Assembly (NCBI RefSeq): GCF_029962835.1
Contig: NC_080578.1
Location: forward strand, 53,623,001 to 53,687,000
DNA from: Magnolia sinica
Lineage: Eukaryota > Streptophyta > Magnoliopsida > Magnoliales > Magnoliaceae
Length of the DNA stretch: 64,000 bases
Direction: 5' to 3'
Under the pieces are notes generated by a model. That model saw only the letters and a list, made by a program, of their open reading frames with translations, had not been told where the DNA came from and searched no databases. Position numbers and translations under genes: made by a program. Shown piece after piece: positions 35,348 to 48,119 of the stretch. Each line of letters starts with the position of its first letter. The first letter of the stretch is position 1.

Positions 35348-38300
35348 TGTAATGACCCTGGAAATTTTGTGCTAATCTTTTCTTAAGTAGTTGTTGTTGG
35401 GGTAATTAGCACTATACTCGATTGCTTGTGAAAATTGCATCAATTACTTTAAATTGTATCTGCATGACTCAAAACTTGTAGAATAGTTAGTGCTATGTTA
35501 CACTGAAATCTGGGATCCATCACTATATCCAGTTGTTCTAGGGAATTTTTGGAAGTTTTGGATCGGACATGGACCGCACGTCGAAAGTCCGATAGTGATG
35601 ATCTTAGGCTGTTGCGGTCACCATGTTGGACTTGACCATCACCTCGAAAATCAAGTCCATGTGATGTTCTGGGTCGATTTGATTGAGTCTGTAGTGAAGA
35701 GTGTGAGAACAGTTGGAAATTTATTAAGCTTTTATGAAATCTGAGTCGTGTCGCTTGCGTGACGATTTTAAGCAATCCGACCATTGGATTCTGACCCAAT
35801 TTCACCCTCTGATCAGGGAAGGTGTCCCAGGCATGTCCTTGTGCTTGTGGACCTGATCGAGATTCTGTGACCGTTGAATTGTGTGTGGTCCGCCATGGCT
35901 GATCTGAAGATCTGATCAGTACGAAAACTCAGCTTGACCTAGATCCATGGTCAGTGAACTTAAGTCTGACCTTTCATGGTAATAGGCCCACCAGAAGTGC
36001 TTCGCTGGATCGTGAGAGGCAGGTTTTGGTTATACCCTAAGTATACCTTGACCCTGGGGTTATTTTCATCAATATTAGGCTTATTTATAGTCCTTAAAAC
36101 CCTAGTTCTCTTTTCCATACGAATTTTCTAACCCTACCTAAGAAAGAGAGTGGAAAAGAGAGAAAGTGAGAGAGAAGTTGGTGAATCATCTTAGATTCTT
36201 TCCTGTTCTACTTCATCCTTGAACCTTCACTTTAGAATCATTATTCCGACGATTCGGAGTTCATCTTTGGGTAAGTTAACCTAACCCTAATCTGTGTTAG
36301 AGCTTGGAATAGTCTTGGTGTTGTTGTATCTCATTTCTATTCTTGCTTTAGGGTTTTCTATCGCCGTTGATGAAGACAACTCGTCTGAAATCAGTTCGGT
36401 GTTCTTTCCTGGCTTAAGGTGCGGACTTTAAGTGCATAGGTTATGGTTTTCAAGGCTTTCAATTCCAGTGAATGATTTATTCATGTTATGGATGAGATTT
36501 CACACGTCAAATGTGATGTTTATTTTGTGTTCCTGATATGCATGTGTTATATTGAGATTTGTGTTTTCCATGTGTATGTATAAAGTACCGTATGCGTATA
36601 AAATATGAACATGAGATTGCCATGATTATTTGTCATGTATGTATGCTAGATGTATGTGTGACAACTCTTTGACAAAAGGAATTGTCCAAATGTGTGTATT
36701 TCAACATACGTCATGTATGTTGTATTATGTATTCTAAGTGTTTGTAGAAATGTCTAAATGATCTAAAGTGTGATATATCAACCTAGTATGGGCGTTGAGA
36801 ACTGATTCTCAACTCTCCCACTAGTGTGTATGATTTCCTTCTTGTAAGTTACATTCCTTGTTGTTTAATTTCAAGCATTACTTATGCTTACATTTATGTT
36901 AGGTTGATATTCTTCAAATGCTTGAGTACCACATGATTTGAGTTGTTGTTCCATTACTGTTCTACATTAAATACGAATATCTGTTGTAGTGTAATGTGTT
37001 TCGGACTATGAATAGTCCAGGAAATTGGTAATCTGCCTTAAGGTTATGGCTGAGATTGCTTTCGCCACAAAGGACGTACTTAGACGAACCCGAGTCGTAT
37101 TAGAGTTGTCGGCAGTGGTTTGGCCACGCGGAGTGTTTGCGCACTTTATGTCGTTTAACCCAACGTGCGCTCGTGCTAGTCGAGTTCGTCAAGTAATCCG
37201 ATTGTCCGATGTATGTTCACCATGTATAGACGCTACTGTTTGAATCTAGGGTACCAAACTTACCAATGAAATCCTATTAACCATGGTACCTTGATCCGCT
37301 AAGACTCATGAGCTGGACATGGTGGTATGGGACACCGTGGTCGAGCAGTTGGCCTACGCTGGGGTGACGAGCCTCCCCGTAGTGACCAGTGAGCAACCAA
37401 ACTCGTGAGCCAATTATGGTGGTATGGGACACTATATTCGTGTTATCGGCCTACATTGATTGGTGACGAGCCCTCTGTAGTGACCTCGAGCATGCCTGGA
37501 TACCGCATTGAGGTGACGAGCCTTGGTGTAGTAACGAAGGTATGATAGGCGTGCATTGATCAGTGACGAGCCCTTTACAACGACCTGAAAACATATGATC
37601 GTATGAGATGTCTAGGAATGACGACCTTAGAATGGATCACTGTTTGGATGGTGATATGAGGAAGGTACCTTAGCTTCCCAATCCTGTTGTATGAAAAGGA
37701 CTAATAATAACTTGTTAATCATGTTCATGCACCGCATTTGCATGTGCTTTGTAGACGTGGCGCACTTTGAGGCGATGTCATGCGTAACATAAGATGAAGA
37801 CGCTGAGGGTGTACGTATGAGGGCACGCATCATTTTGCATACATCCTTGCATTAATAAGAGTACTTAGGACATGTTTAATTGTTCTGCTTTATCATTACT
37901 GCTTGATTGAATTGATAACATGTTAACCTGTGCTTTATTGTTCCACTGAGTTGATCACTCACTCCCACGTTCTGGGGCGGTGTTAAACACCCACCAGACT
38001 TTGTCATAGGTTCTGATGTTGCAGATGTGGATGCGACCTTTGAGGCAGAGCGGCAAATGGATGATGATGAGGCTGCTTTCTCTTTTATGCAGTTTTCAGA
38101 TGGGTTCTAGTGAGCCTCGTTCTGATGCGCGGGATGCTGGGATTTCTTTTGGAAAATTAAATGATATAATCTAATACTTTTAATTTTGATAGTAACACTT
38201 TCAGAATGACCTGGTCTGTATATGTACTTCAGGGATTGCACTTGTACACATATATTTCTTTAAGTCTTTCGCTTGCTTTCTTCCCTTATCCCTGAGTTAT

Positions 38301-38441
38301 ATCTGTACTTTGGCTTATTCTATTCCATGTTTTATGCACTAATACAGACAACATATATCCATCATTAAATATGTTGCATAAGTGATGTTTTGGAACTCGG
38401 GAGCTGAGTTATGCTCGACCCCGAAATTTCAGGGCGTTACA
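35348..38441 (+). repeat. Element D 5' LTR
   Basis: 3094 bp, TGTAATGACCCTGG to GGGCGTTACA. Confidence 0.94.
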
Positions 38442-38444
38442 AGT

Positions 38445-38456
38445 TGGTATCAGAGC
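38445..38456 (+). other. Primer binding site (tRNA-iMet) of element D
   Basis: TGGTATCAGAGC three bases after the 5' LTR. Confidence 0.92.
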
Positions 38457-39211
38457 GTGATCTAGATTAAACCAGACCTGGGTTATAGTCACACATCGCA
38501 CGCTGTCACCACTTTAGAGTATTTGGGTGTGCGTCTCTAGTAGATTGTGTGTTTGTGCTCCGTAGCTTCTATCGGCGAATGTTTACTGAAAACGTTCGCC
38601 GAGATCGAGTCTGTGCTCTCTCCTGATCACACACAGCGACCCGAAACCTTTCCTAGACCATCTATTAATGAGTCTAGATGGTCTATCTTCCCATTTCAAC
38701 CCTTCAACTTTCAAGAAATCTCTGTTTCAATTAGATTTCTGCCCGAATGGCCAGATAGGCGTCGAACCAAGCAAAGGGGCCGATCGGGGCATTTTCAGTG
38801 GGGCCCAGGGGGGACCCACATCATTTGGAGCATGGGGGACTAGGAGGGCCTTGCCCAAACGGCGAGGCCTCGCCAATTAGTGGGCCGGCTCTGGCCGACA
38901 CATATTTGGCCTAGTGTGGCCCACCTCTCCATGGTTCGGTAATTAAAACACCTTCTATACCCTACTTCCTTCATAACTCTCCCTCCCAAGCTCTCCTTTT
39001 CTTGAAATCCTTCTCCAAACTCTTCCAAATCTCTCACAAATCTTCTTCTTCTTTCATTTTCGTGCAAACCCATCACCCCATCTCAAAACTTCACCCCCCA
39101 TTGCTGTTTATCCTTTCTTTCCTTCTCATTTGGGCTCTTAAGTCCTTTTTTGGGACCCCAAGTGTGTGGAAGTTTCCTATTCTTCCTATTTCTCTCTTTC
39201 TCTCATTTCTC

Positions 39212-40275
39212 ATGGCGCTCTTTGAGTTTATCACGGCCATCTTTTCCATTTCCTCCCTTCTTTCTTTGATGGGGAAGAAGAGAGCGCCCGTGGATGAAGC
39301 CGGGCCTAGCCGCCCAACCCGTGCACGGAGGCTGAGAGGTGCCGCCGCGAGCACGTCTGCCACTCGTGAATTTCAGACCAAGCAGGACCTCGATCCTCGA
39401 GCTCCCATTGGTAGAACTTTGTTGGCGGAGTTGTCACATGGAGTCTATAAAGGCCGTAGAGTCCTTTTTGAGGCTCATGTTGATCCGCGGCTGTATGGCG
39501 AGTTTCTGTTGTTGGAGCGCCTGGAAGGGGCTGGTTGGTGTCCCTTGTTTGAGGGTGAGTATCGCGCGAATGCAAGTACTGTTCGAGCTTTTTATGCCAA
39601 TATTCGTAATCCTTCGCTGGAGCCTCTGCAGTTCAAGATTCCTTGTGATAGTGGTTGAGAATCTACGGTCAATGTCGCTTTGATATCCCAACTCCTGAAT
39701 GTGCCACTTGGTGAGGTGCATGCCAGCGAGAAAAATTTGAACAGTATGCACGAGAGGGATCGTCACACCCAATCCTTGTGTGGTCGTCTGGTCGAATGGC
39801 AGCTTAATAGGAGTCTTCTGGCTACCAACATGACGAACGACTTCCGTTTGCTTCACCACATGTGTACGTTCAATGTATACCCAAGGTGGAGCAACTGCAG
39901 CGAGTGTACGCCCCTGATGGTAGATTTCTTATATCAGGTGGGGTAAGGAGCGAAGTTGTGTGTGCCGACGTACATCCTGTGCCAGATTATTCTCATCGCT
40001 CGTTCGACTAGGAGGACCGAATCGCTTCCTTTTGGCCGCCTCATTTGTAAGCTTGCACATGAGTTTGGCTATAGGCTTGGAGCAGAGAAGCAGGTTCCTG
40101 TTCGTCATCTTAACCTGACAACCCTTAAGCTGATGGAGATTGGTTCTGGTCGACATGCCTCAAAGAGTGAGGATAAGTCAGAGAGCGATGATGAAGAGAG
40201 TTATGCTAAAGGTGGTGCTGAGATTGAGGAAGAAACAGAGCAGGACGAGGAAGAGGTTGAGGCACAAGACGAGGA
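39212..40275 (+). pseudogene. Element D ORF1, two stops and truncated C-terminus
   Basis: Same protein as in A and C from MALFEFITAIF. TGA at 39656-39658 replaces the CGA/CGG Arg codon and TAA at 39944-39946 replaces CAA (YQVGQ). It ends in the acidic segment at the deletion junction, so the C-terminal helix and the 42-codon tail are lost. Confidence 0.83.
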
Positions 40276-40280
40276 GAGTT

Positions 40281-42079
40281 ATGCTAGATGTATGTGTGAC
40301 AACTATTTGGCAAAAGGAATTGTCCAAATGTGTGTATTTCAACATACATCATGTATGTTATATTATGTATTCTAAGTGTTTGTAGAAATGTCTGAATGAT
40401 CTAAAGTGTGATATATCAACCTAGTATGGGCGTTGAGAACTGATTCTCAACTTTCCCACTAGTGTGTATGATTTCCTTCTTGCAAGTTATATTCCTTGTT
40501 GTTTAATTTCAAGCATTACTTATGCTTACATTTATGTTAGGTTGATATTCTTCAAATGCTTGAGTACCACATGATTTGAGTTGTTGTTCCATTACTGTTC
40601 TACATTAAATACGAATATCTATTGTAGTGTAATGTGTTTGGGACTATGAATAATCCAAGAAATTGGTTATCTGCCTTAAGGTTGTAGCTGAGATTGCTTT
40701 TGCCACAAAGGATGTAATTAGACGAACCCGAGTCGTATTAGAGTTGTTGGCGGTGGTTTGGCCATGCGGAGTGTTTGTGCACTCCATGTCGTTTAACCCA
40801 ACGTGCGCTCGTCCTAATTGAGTTCGTCAAGTAACCCGATTGTCCGATGTATGTTCACCATGTATGGACGCTACTGTTTGAATCTAGGGTATCAAACTTA
40901 CCAATGAAATCCTATTAACCATGGTACCTTGATCTGCAAAGACTCATGAGCCAGACATGGTGGTATGGGACACCGTGGTCGAGCTGTCGGCCTACGCTGG
41001 GGTGACGAGCCTCCCCGTAGTGACCAGTGAGCAACCAAACTCGTGAACCGATTATGGTGGTATGGGACACTATATTCGTACTGTAGGCCTACATTGATTG
41101 GTGACGAGACCTCTGTAGTGACCTCGAGCATGCTTGGATACCGCATTGAGTTGACGAGCCTTGGTGTAGTAACAAAGGTATGATAGGCGTGCATTGATTG
41201 GTGATGAGCCCTTTGCAACGACCTGAAAACATATGATCGTATGAGATTTCTAGGATTGACGACCCTAGAATGGATCACTGTTTGGATGGTGATATGAGGA
41301 AGGTACCTTAGCTTCCCAATCCTGCTATATGAAAAGGACTAATAACAACTTGGTAATCATGTTCATGCACCGCATTTACATGTGCTTTATAGACGTGGCG
41401 CACTTTGAGGCAATGTCATGCGTAACGTAAGATGAAGACGTTGAGGGTGTACGCATGAGGACACACATCATTTTGCATACATCCTTACATTAACAAGAGT
41501 ACTTAGGACATGTTTAATTGTTCTACTTTATCATTACTGCTTGATTGAACTGATAACATGTTAACCTATGCTTTATTGTTCCACTGAGTTGATCACTCAC
41601 TCCCACGTTCTAGGGCGGTGTTAAACACCCACCAGACTCTGTCTTAGGTTTTGATGTTGTAGATGTGGATGCAACCTCTGAGGCAGAGTGGGAGATGGAT
41701 GATGATGAGGCTGCTTTCTCTTTTATACAATTTTCAGACAGGTTCTAGTGAGCCTCGTTTTGATGCGCGGGATGCTGGGATTTCTTTTGGAAAATTAAAT
41801 GATATAATCTAATACTTGTAATTTTGATAGTAACACTTTCAGAACGACCTAGTATGTATATGTACTTTAGGGATTGCACTTGCACACATATATTTCTTTA
41901 AGTCTTCTGCTTGCTTTCTTCACTTATCCCTGAATTATATCTATACTTTGGCTTAATCTATTCCATGTTTTATGCACTAATACAGACAACATACATCCAT
42001 CATTAAATCTGTTGCATAAGTGATGTTTTGGAACTCGGGAGCTGAGTTATGCTCGACCCCCGAATTTCAGGGCGTTACA
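40281..42079 (+). repeat. Element D truncated 3' LTR
   Basis: Homology to the 5' LTR begins at ATGCTAGATGTATGTG (5' LTR position 36643) and continues to GGCGTTACA. About 1,295 bases of the LTR start are missing. Confidence 0.9.
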
Positions 42080-42084
42080 GTAAG
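42080..42084. repeat. Target site duplication of element D, right (GTAAG)
   Basis: Exact match to 35343-35347. Confidence 0.93.
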
Positions 42085-44199
42085 GAGTTTTCTAGGTCTT
42101 GCAGGCTATTATCGACGCTTCATTCAAGACTTCTCGAAGATCGGCAGACCGTTGTCGCAGCTACACGGAAGGATTTGAAGTTTGCTTGGAATGAGAAGGC
42201 GGAGTTAGCTTTTCAGGAGTTAAAAGATAAGTTGACGTCCACCCCTGTGCTAGTGTTGACAGAGCAAGGGGTTAAGTATATTATACATACTGACACCTCT
42301 CGCGTTGGTCTGGGTTGTGTCCTTATGCAGAAGGGCAGGGTGATTGCTTATGCTTCGCGTCAGTTGAGGAAACACGAAGCGAATTACCCTGCGCACGACC
42401 TAGAGTTAGCAGCTGTCATTTTCGCATTAAAGTTTTGGAGACATTACCTCTATGGTGAGGAGTTCGAGCTCTTCTACGACCACAAGAGCCTTAAGTATAT
42501 TTTCACGCAGCGTGATTTGAATATGAGGCAGCACCGATGGATGGAAACATTGAAGGACTTTAAGTTCGATGTTTCTTACCATCCGGGCAAGGCGAACCTT
42601 GTGGTAGATGCGTTGAGTTGCAAGAAGGCTATAGAGTTTGCGGCTCCGCTGATGATAGCAGAGTGGGATATGTTGGAGTTCGTGTGAGATTTTGAGCAGA
42701 AGCTTATGGAGGTTGAACCGTATGAGGTTATCGCATACATTTGTGTACAGCCCCTTATCGACGAGAAGATCGTTGCAGCTCAGGCAGATGATGAGCTTTT
42801 GGTGAAGATGAGGAAGCGGGTTGGTACAGATGAGAACTCCGACTAGAGTGTTAGTTCTAATGGGGGCTTACGATTTCGTGGCCGGTTATGTGTTCCTGAC
42901 ATCCCTGACTTGAGACGGGAGGTTCTCGAGTTAGCCCATAGTTCTAAACTTGCGATGCATCCAGGTAGCACGAAGATGTATCAGGATATGAGAAGATCTT
43001 ATTGGTGGGACAATATGAAGGTCCAGATTGCTGAGTTTGTTTCTCGTTGTCTCACGTGCCAGCAGGTCAAGGCAGAGCATCACCGACCTCCTGGGTTGTT
43101 GCAGCCCATGCCCATAGCAAAATGGAAGTGGGACTTCATCTCTATGGATTTTATTTCTGGGTTGCCGAGAACAAGGAAGGGATATGACTCTATTTGGTTG
43201 ATCGTCGAATGATTAACGAAGTCGGCTCACTTCTTACCGATCAGAGTCACAAACTCTGCAGACGAGTTGGCTAGGCTGTATATCAAGGAAATAGTACATC
43301 TACATGGAGTTCCCTTGGAGATTGTGTCTGATAGAGACACGCGTTTCACATCTATCTTCTAGACTCGTATTCAGGAAGCGATGGGTGTGAAACTAAAGTT
43401 CAGCACCGCGTTTCATCCGCAAACAGATGGGTAGACAGAGCGCGTGAACTAGGTCCTAGAAGACATGTTGCGAGCTTGTGTTTTGGATTTCATGGACAGT
43501 TGAGATGATTGTCTTCAGTATGCAGAGTTCACGTATAATAACAGTTTCCAGGCGAGTATCGGCGTGGCTCCCTATGAGGCGTTATATGCTCGCCCGTGCA
43601 GAGCACCGCATTGCTGGGCAGAAATTGGCGAGCGTAGTTTGCTTGGCCCGGAATTAGTGCAAGTGACTTCAGAGAAAGTTGACATCATTCGACGTCGACT
43701 TCTGACAGCCCAGAGTAGGTAGAAGAGTTATGCTGATACGAGGCGTCGACCGCTTGAGTTTGTGGTTGGAGACCATATTTTTCTGAAGGTCTCTCCCATG
43801 AAGGGAGTTCTGCGATTCGGTAAGAAGGGGAAGCTGACGCCGAGATTTATTGGTCCATTTCAAGTTCTGGATCGAGTGGGAGCGATAGCATACCGCCTTG
43901 CTTTGCCCACACCTCTTGCGGGCGTGCATAATGTATTTCATGTTTCTATGTTGAAGAAGTACGTTCCCGATCCTTCGCATATTATCAGTTGGGAGCAAGT
44001 GCAGTTGAGTGAGGATGTCACTTATGTACTGCGACCGACGCGTATTCTCGACAGGAAGGAGCAGGTATTGCGTAGCAAGGTTATCCCTCTTGTGAAGGTG
44101 TTATGGATGCATCATAGTGAGGAAGAGGCTACTTGGGAATCGGAAGCTGAGGTCAGAAAGAGCTACCCTCAGATCCTTGTGGAATATGAGAAGGTTTGA
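42085..44199 (+). pseudogene. pol: Element C pol, second part: RT thumb, RNase H, integrase, chromodomain-like tail
   Basis: It resumes with [19 protein letters not shown]. RNase H lies at 42160-42687 ([21 protein letters not shown]), with a TGA at 42685. The integrase zinc region at 42910-43100 keeps both His (ELAHSS..LAMHPG) and the CLTCQQ pair. The core (43110-43700) has stops at 43209, 43360 and 43431, among others. The last open frame, 43762-44199, holds the chromodomain-like end (ILDRKEQVLRSKVIPLVKV, WMHHSEEEATWESEAEVRK). Confidence 0.92.
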
Positions 44200-44218
44200 A
44201 TTTCGAGGATAAATTTTT

Positions 44219-44235
44219 CTTTAAGGGGGATAGAT
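44219..44235 (+). other. Polypurine tract of element C
   Basis: CTTTAAGGGGGATAGAT directly before the 3' LTR. Confidence 0.86.
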
Positions 44236-47200
44236 TGTAATGACCCGGAAAATTGTGCTAATCTTTCCTTAAGTAGTTTTTGGGGAAATTAGCACTATAC
44301 TCGATTGCTTGTGAAATTTGCATCAATCACTTTAAATTGGATCTGCATGACTCAAAACATGTAAATTAGTTAGCGCTATGTTACTCTAAAATATGGGATT
44401 CATCGCTAAGTCCAGTTGTTCTTGAGAATTTTTGAAAGATCTGGATCGGACCTGGATCGCGCGTCGAAAGTCCGATAGCGATGATCTTAGGTTATTGCGG
44501 TCACCATGTTGGACTTGATCATCACCGCGAAAATCAAGTCTAGATGATGTTCTGGGTCGATTTGATTGAGTCCGGAGTGAAGAGTGTGAGAACGGTTGGA
44601 AATTTATTAAGCTTTTATAAAATCTGAGTCGGGTCGCTTGCGCGACGATTTTAAGCAATCTGACCGTTGGATTCTGACCCAATTTCACCCTCTGATCAGG
44701 GAAGGTGGCCCACGCATGTCCTTATGCTTGTGGACCTGATCGAGATTCTGTAACCGTTGAATTGAGTGTGGTCCGCCATGGCTGATCTGAAGTTCCGGTC
44801 AGTACAAAAACTCAGCTTGACCTAGATCCATGGTCAGTGAGCTTAAGTCCGACCTTTCGTGGTTATAGGCCCACCGGAAGTGCTTCGTTGGATCGCAAGA
44901 GGCCAGTTTTGGTTATACCCTAAGTATACCTTGACCCTGGGGTTATTTCCATCAATATTAGGCCTATTTATAGTCCTTAAAACCCTAGCTCTCTTTTCCA
45001 TACGAATTTTCTAACCCTGGCTAAGAAAGAGAGTGGAAAAGAGAGAGAAAGTGAGAGAGAAGTTGGTGAATCATCTTAGATTCTTTCCTGTTCTTCTTCA
45101 TCCTTGAACCTTCACTTTAGAATCGTTATTTCGACGATTCTGATTTCATCTTTGGGTAAGTTAACCTAACCCTAATCTGTGTTAGAGCTTAGAATAGTCT
45201 TGGTGTTGTTGTATCTCATTTCTATTCTTGCCTTAGGTTATCTGGTCGCCGTTGACGAAGACATATCGTCTGAAATCAGTTTAGTGTTCTTTTCTGGCTT
45301 AAGGTGCGGACTTTAAGTGTATAGGTTATGGTTTTCAAGGCTTTCAATGCCAGTGAATGATTTATTCTTACTATGGATGAGATTTCACATGCCAAATGTT
45401 ATGTTTATTCTGCGTTCCTGATATGCATGTATTATATTGAGATTTGTGTATTCCATGTGTATGTATAAAGTACCATATACGTATAAAATATGAACTTGTG
45501 ATTGCCATGATTATTTGTCATGTATGTATGCTAGATGTATGTGTGACAACTCCTTGATAAAAGGAATTGTCTAAATGTGTGTATTTCAACATACGTCATG
45601 TATGTTGTATTATGTATTCTAAGTGTTTGTAGAAATGTCTAAATGATCTAAAGTGTGATATTTCAACCTAGTATGGGCGTTAAGAAGCGATTCCCAACTC
45701 TCCCACTAGTGTGTATGATTTCCTTCATGAAAGTTACATTCCTTTTTGTTTAAATTCAAGCATTACGTATGCTTACATTTATGTTAAGTTGATATTCTTC
45801 AAATGCTTGAGTACCACATGATTTGAGTTGTTGCTCCATTACTGTTCTACATTCAATACGAATATCTGTTGTAGTGTAATGTGTGTGGGACTATGCATAG
45901 TCCAGGAAATCGGTAATCGGCCTTAAGATCGTGGCTGTGGTTGCTTTTGCCACGTAGGACATGATTAGACGAACCCGAGTCGTATTAGAGTTGTCGGCAG
46001 TGGTTTGGCCACGCGGAGTGTTTGCGCACTCTATATCGTTCAACCCAACGTGCGCTCGTGCTAGTCGAGTTCGTCAAGTAACCCGATTGTCCGATGTATG
46101 TTCACCATGTATGGACGCTACTGTTTGAATTTAGGGTACCGAACTTACCAATGAAATCCTATTAACCATGATACCTTGATCCGTTAAGACTCATGAGCCG
46201 GACATGATGGCATGGGACACCGTAGTCGAGCTGTCGGCCTACGCTGGGTGACGGGCCTCCCCATAGTGACCAGTGAGTAACCAAACTCGTGACCCGATTG
46301 TGGTGGTATGGGACACTATATTCGTGCTGTCGGCCTACATTGAATGGTGACGAGCCCTTTGTAGTGACCTCGAGCATACCTGAATATCGCATTGAGATGA
46401 CGAGCCTTATTGTAGTACAAAAGGTATGATAGACGTGCATTGATTGGTGACGAGCCCTTTGCAACGACCTGAAAACATATGATCGTATGAGATTGTCTAG
46501 GACTGACGACCCTAGAATGGATCACTATTTGGATGGTGATATGAGGAAGGTACCTTAGCTGCCCAATCCTGTTGTATGAAAAGGACTAATAACAACTTGG
46601 TAATCATGTTCATGCACCGCATTTGCATGTGCTTTGTAGACATGGCGCACTTTGAGGCAATGTCATGTGTAACGTAAGATGAAGACGCTGAGGGTGTATG
46701 CGCGAGGGCACGCATCATTCTGCATACATCCTTGCATTAACAAGAGTACTTAGGACATGTTTAATTGTTCTGCTTTATCATTACTGCTTGATTGAACTGA
46801 TAACATGTTAACCTTTACTTTATTGTTCCACTGAGTTGATCACTCACTCCCACGTTCTAGGGTGGTGTTAAACACCCACCAGACTCTTTCTTCCTGCTGA
46901 TGTTGCAGATGTGGATGCGACCTCTAAGGCAGAGCGGGAGATGGATGATAATGAGGCTGCCTTCTCTTTTATGCAGTTTTCAGACGGGTTCTAGTGAGCC
47001 TTGTTCTGGTGTGAGGGATGCTGGGACTTCTTTTGGGTTTTAAATGATGTAATTTGATACTTGTAATTTTGATAATAACACTTACATTACGACCTAGTAG
47101 GTGTATGTATTTCAGAGATTCGCACATGTACACACATATATTTCTTTTAGTCTTCCGCTTGCTTTCTTCACTAATCCCTGAATTATACCTGCACTTTAGC

Positions 47201-47327
47201 TTAATTTATTCCATGTTTTATGCACTAATACAAACAACATACATCCATCATTAAATATGTTGCATAAGTGATGTTTTGGAACTCGGGAGCTGAGTTATAC
47301 TCGACCCTCGAATTTCAAGGCATTACA
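44236..47327 (+). repeat. Element C 3' LTR
   Basis: 3092 bp, TGTAATGACCCGG to GGCATTACA. It shares copy-specific variants with 28955-32051 (for example the ACATATCGTCTG block and CTTTAGAATCGTTATTTC). Confidence 0.94.
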
Positions 47328-47332
47328 GTGAA
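47328..47332. repeat. Target site duplication of element C, right (GTGAA)
   Basis: Exact match to 28950-28954. Confidence 0.93.
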
Positions 47333-47532
47333 TTTTAAAGACAAACATTAATTTATTCTTCAAGAGCTAATACGAGATTAGTTACAATCGAAGTGGTCAA
47401 GTAGATAAATTGGGAGATACATGGTAGAAAAGTCATCAGTAATACATGCAATTACCGTGGCTATAGACGATAACCAAAAGAATAGCTGAAAGAAAGCATT
47501 GACAACCATGCTTGCCTTCTCCTTTTGTAGGA

Positions 47533-47587
47533 TTTACTGACGGTTGTGCCAGCCGCCGCTTCAATGCGGGATTTACTGACGGTTGTG
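47533..47587. repeat. CACTA subterminal-type motif, two tandem copies in the interior
   Basis: TTTACTGACGGTTGTG at 47533-47548 and 47572-47587, identical to the left subterminal motif at 25700-25715, each followed by a GCC-rich stretch. The position is about 3.5 kb from the left end once element C is subtracted. Confidence 0.6.
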
Positions 47588-47639
47588 TTGGCCTGCCTGC
47601 CCAGCGTTGGCACTAAGATCTGTCCTAGCTGGGGATCAA

Positions 47640-48045
47640 ACAATTTCTTAGATTTAGTAAAAAATGACTATACACCATAACTGAGATGTTTGTCTAAGAT
47701 GAAAAAATCCATTGATCTAGCTCCCATGCATCCATGCCTAAAACCTGCAAAACAAAATAGCAAAAAGAAATTAATTGGTAACAAAGTTAGAGATTGGAAT
47801 TCAACTCAATATTGCATCAAAATACATGAAACTCATTTCATCGAACAATTAAAAGATGACTAATGGTTGATAAAATATGGAAGAAGAGAAGATTCCTAGC
47901 CTTCAAAGAGCACACTAAACAAGAAAAATGCTGGATACATCTTGTTGAAGAAACATAATAGGGTAAAATCCACAAAAAAGGAATGGTCTGTCCACATCAA
48001 CTACATGTATCAATGGTTAAAAAAGAGAAGAGAGTTAAAATCAAC
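47640..48045. other. AT-rich CACTA interior, intron-like
   Basis: No gene or repeat recognised. Confidence 0.4.
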
Positions 48046-48119
48046 CTGCTTTCGTATCCTCCAAGGCTCTGGAACCTCCTCATCATATATGTCTGGATCA
48101 ACGTTCATCTCCAAATCAA
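48046..48119 (-). pseudogene. Captured exon, unidentified protein
   Basis: The minus strand reads EMNVDPDIYDEEVPEPWRIR then KQ, followed by a donor CAG|GTTGAT (GT at 48044-48045). The acceptor is probably the AG at 48120-48121. Composition and splice signal look like a genuine exon; I do not recognise the protein. Confidence 0.4.

Larger units (their letters stand above)
35348..42079 (+). mobile_element. Element D: internally deleted copy of the same family nested in element C
   Basis: 6,732 bp: full 5' LTR 35348-38441, primer site 38445-38456, broken ORF1 39212-40275, then a direct jump into the middle of the 3' LTR (about 40281-42079). Gag, all of pol, the polypurine tract and the first 1.3 kb of the 3' LTR are missing. 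The GTAAG duplication shows that it inserted as a unit with two LTR outer ends. Confidence 0.93.
28955..47327 (+). mobile_element. Element C: gypsy chromovirus-type retrotransposon, gag/protease-deleted, interrupted by element D
   Basis: 5' LTR 28955-32051, primer site 32055-32066, intact ORF1 32842-34005, RT 34340-35347, then element D, then RT end, RNase H, integrase and tail 42085-44199, polypurine tract 44219-44235 and 3' LTR 44236-47327. Flanks carry GTGAA at 28950-28954 and 47328-47332. About 11.6 kb without D. It sits inside the CACTA element. Gag and protease are missing through a deletion at about 34333-34340. Confidence 0.95.

Noticed and set aside
47054-47254. 66-codon frame found at the same place in two LTRs (also 31779-31979)
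   Set aside because: It lies at the LTR 3' end; the conservation is that of the LTR itself, and the frame is broken in the other copies.
28955-47327. Considered as three separate solo LTRs plus fragments
   Set aside because: Matching 5-bp duplications (GTGAA outside, GTAAG inside) and the continuity of pol across 35347/42085 show two nested elements.
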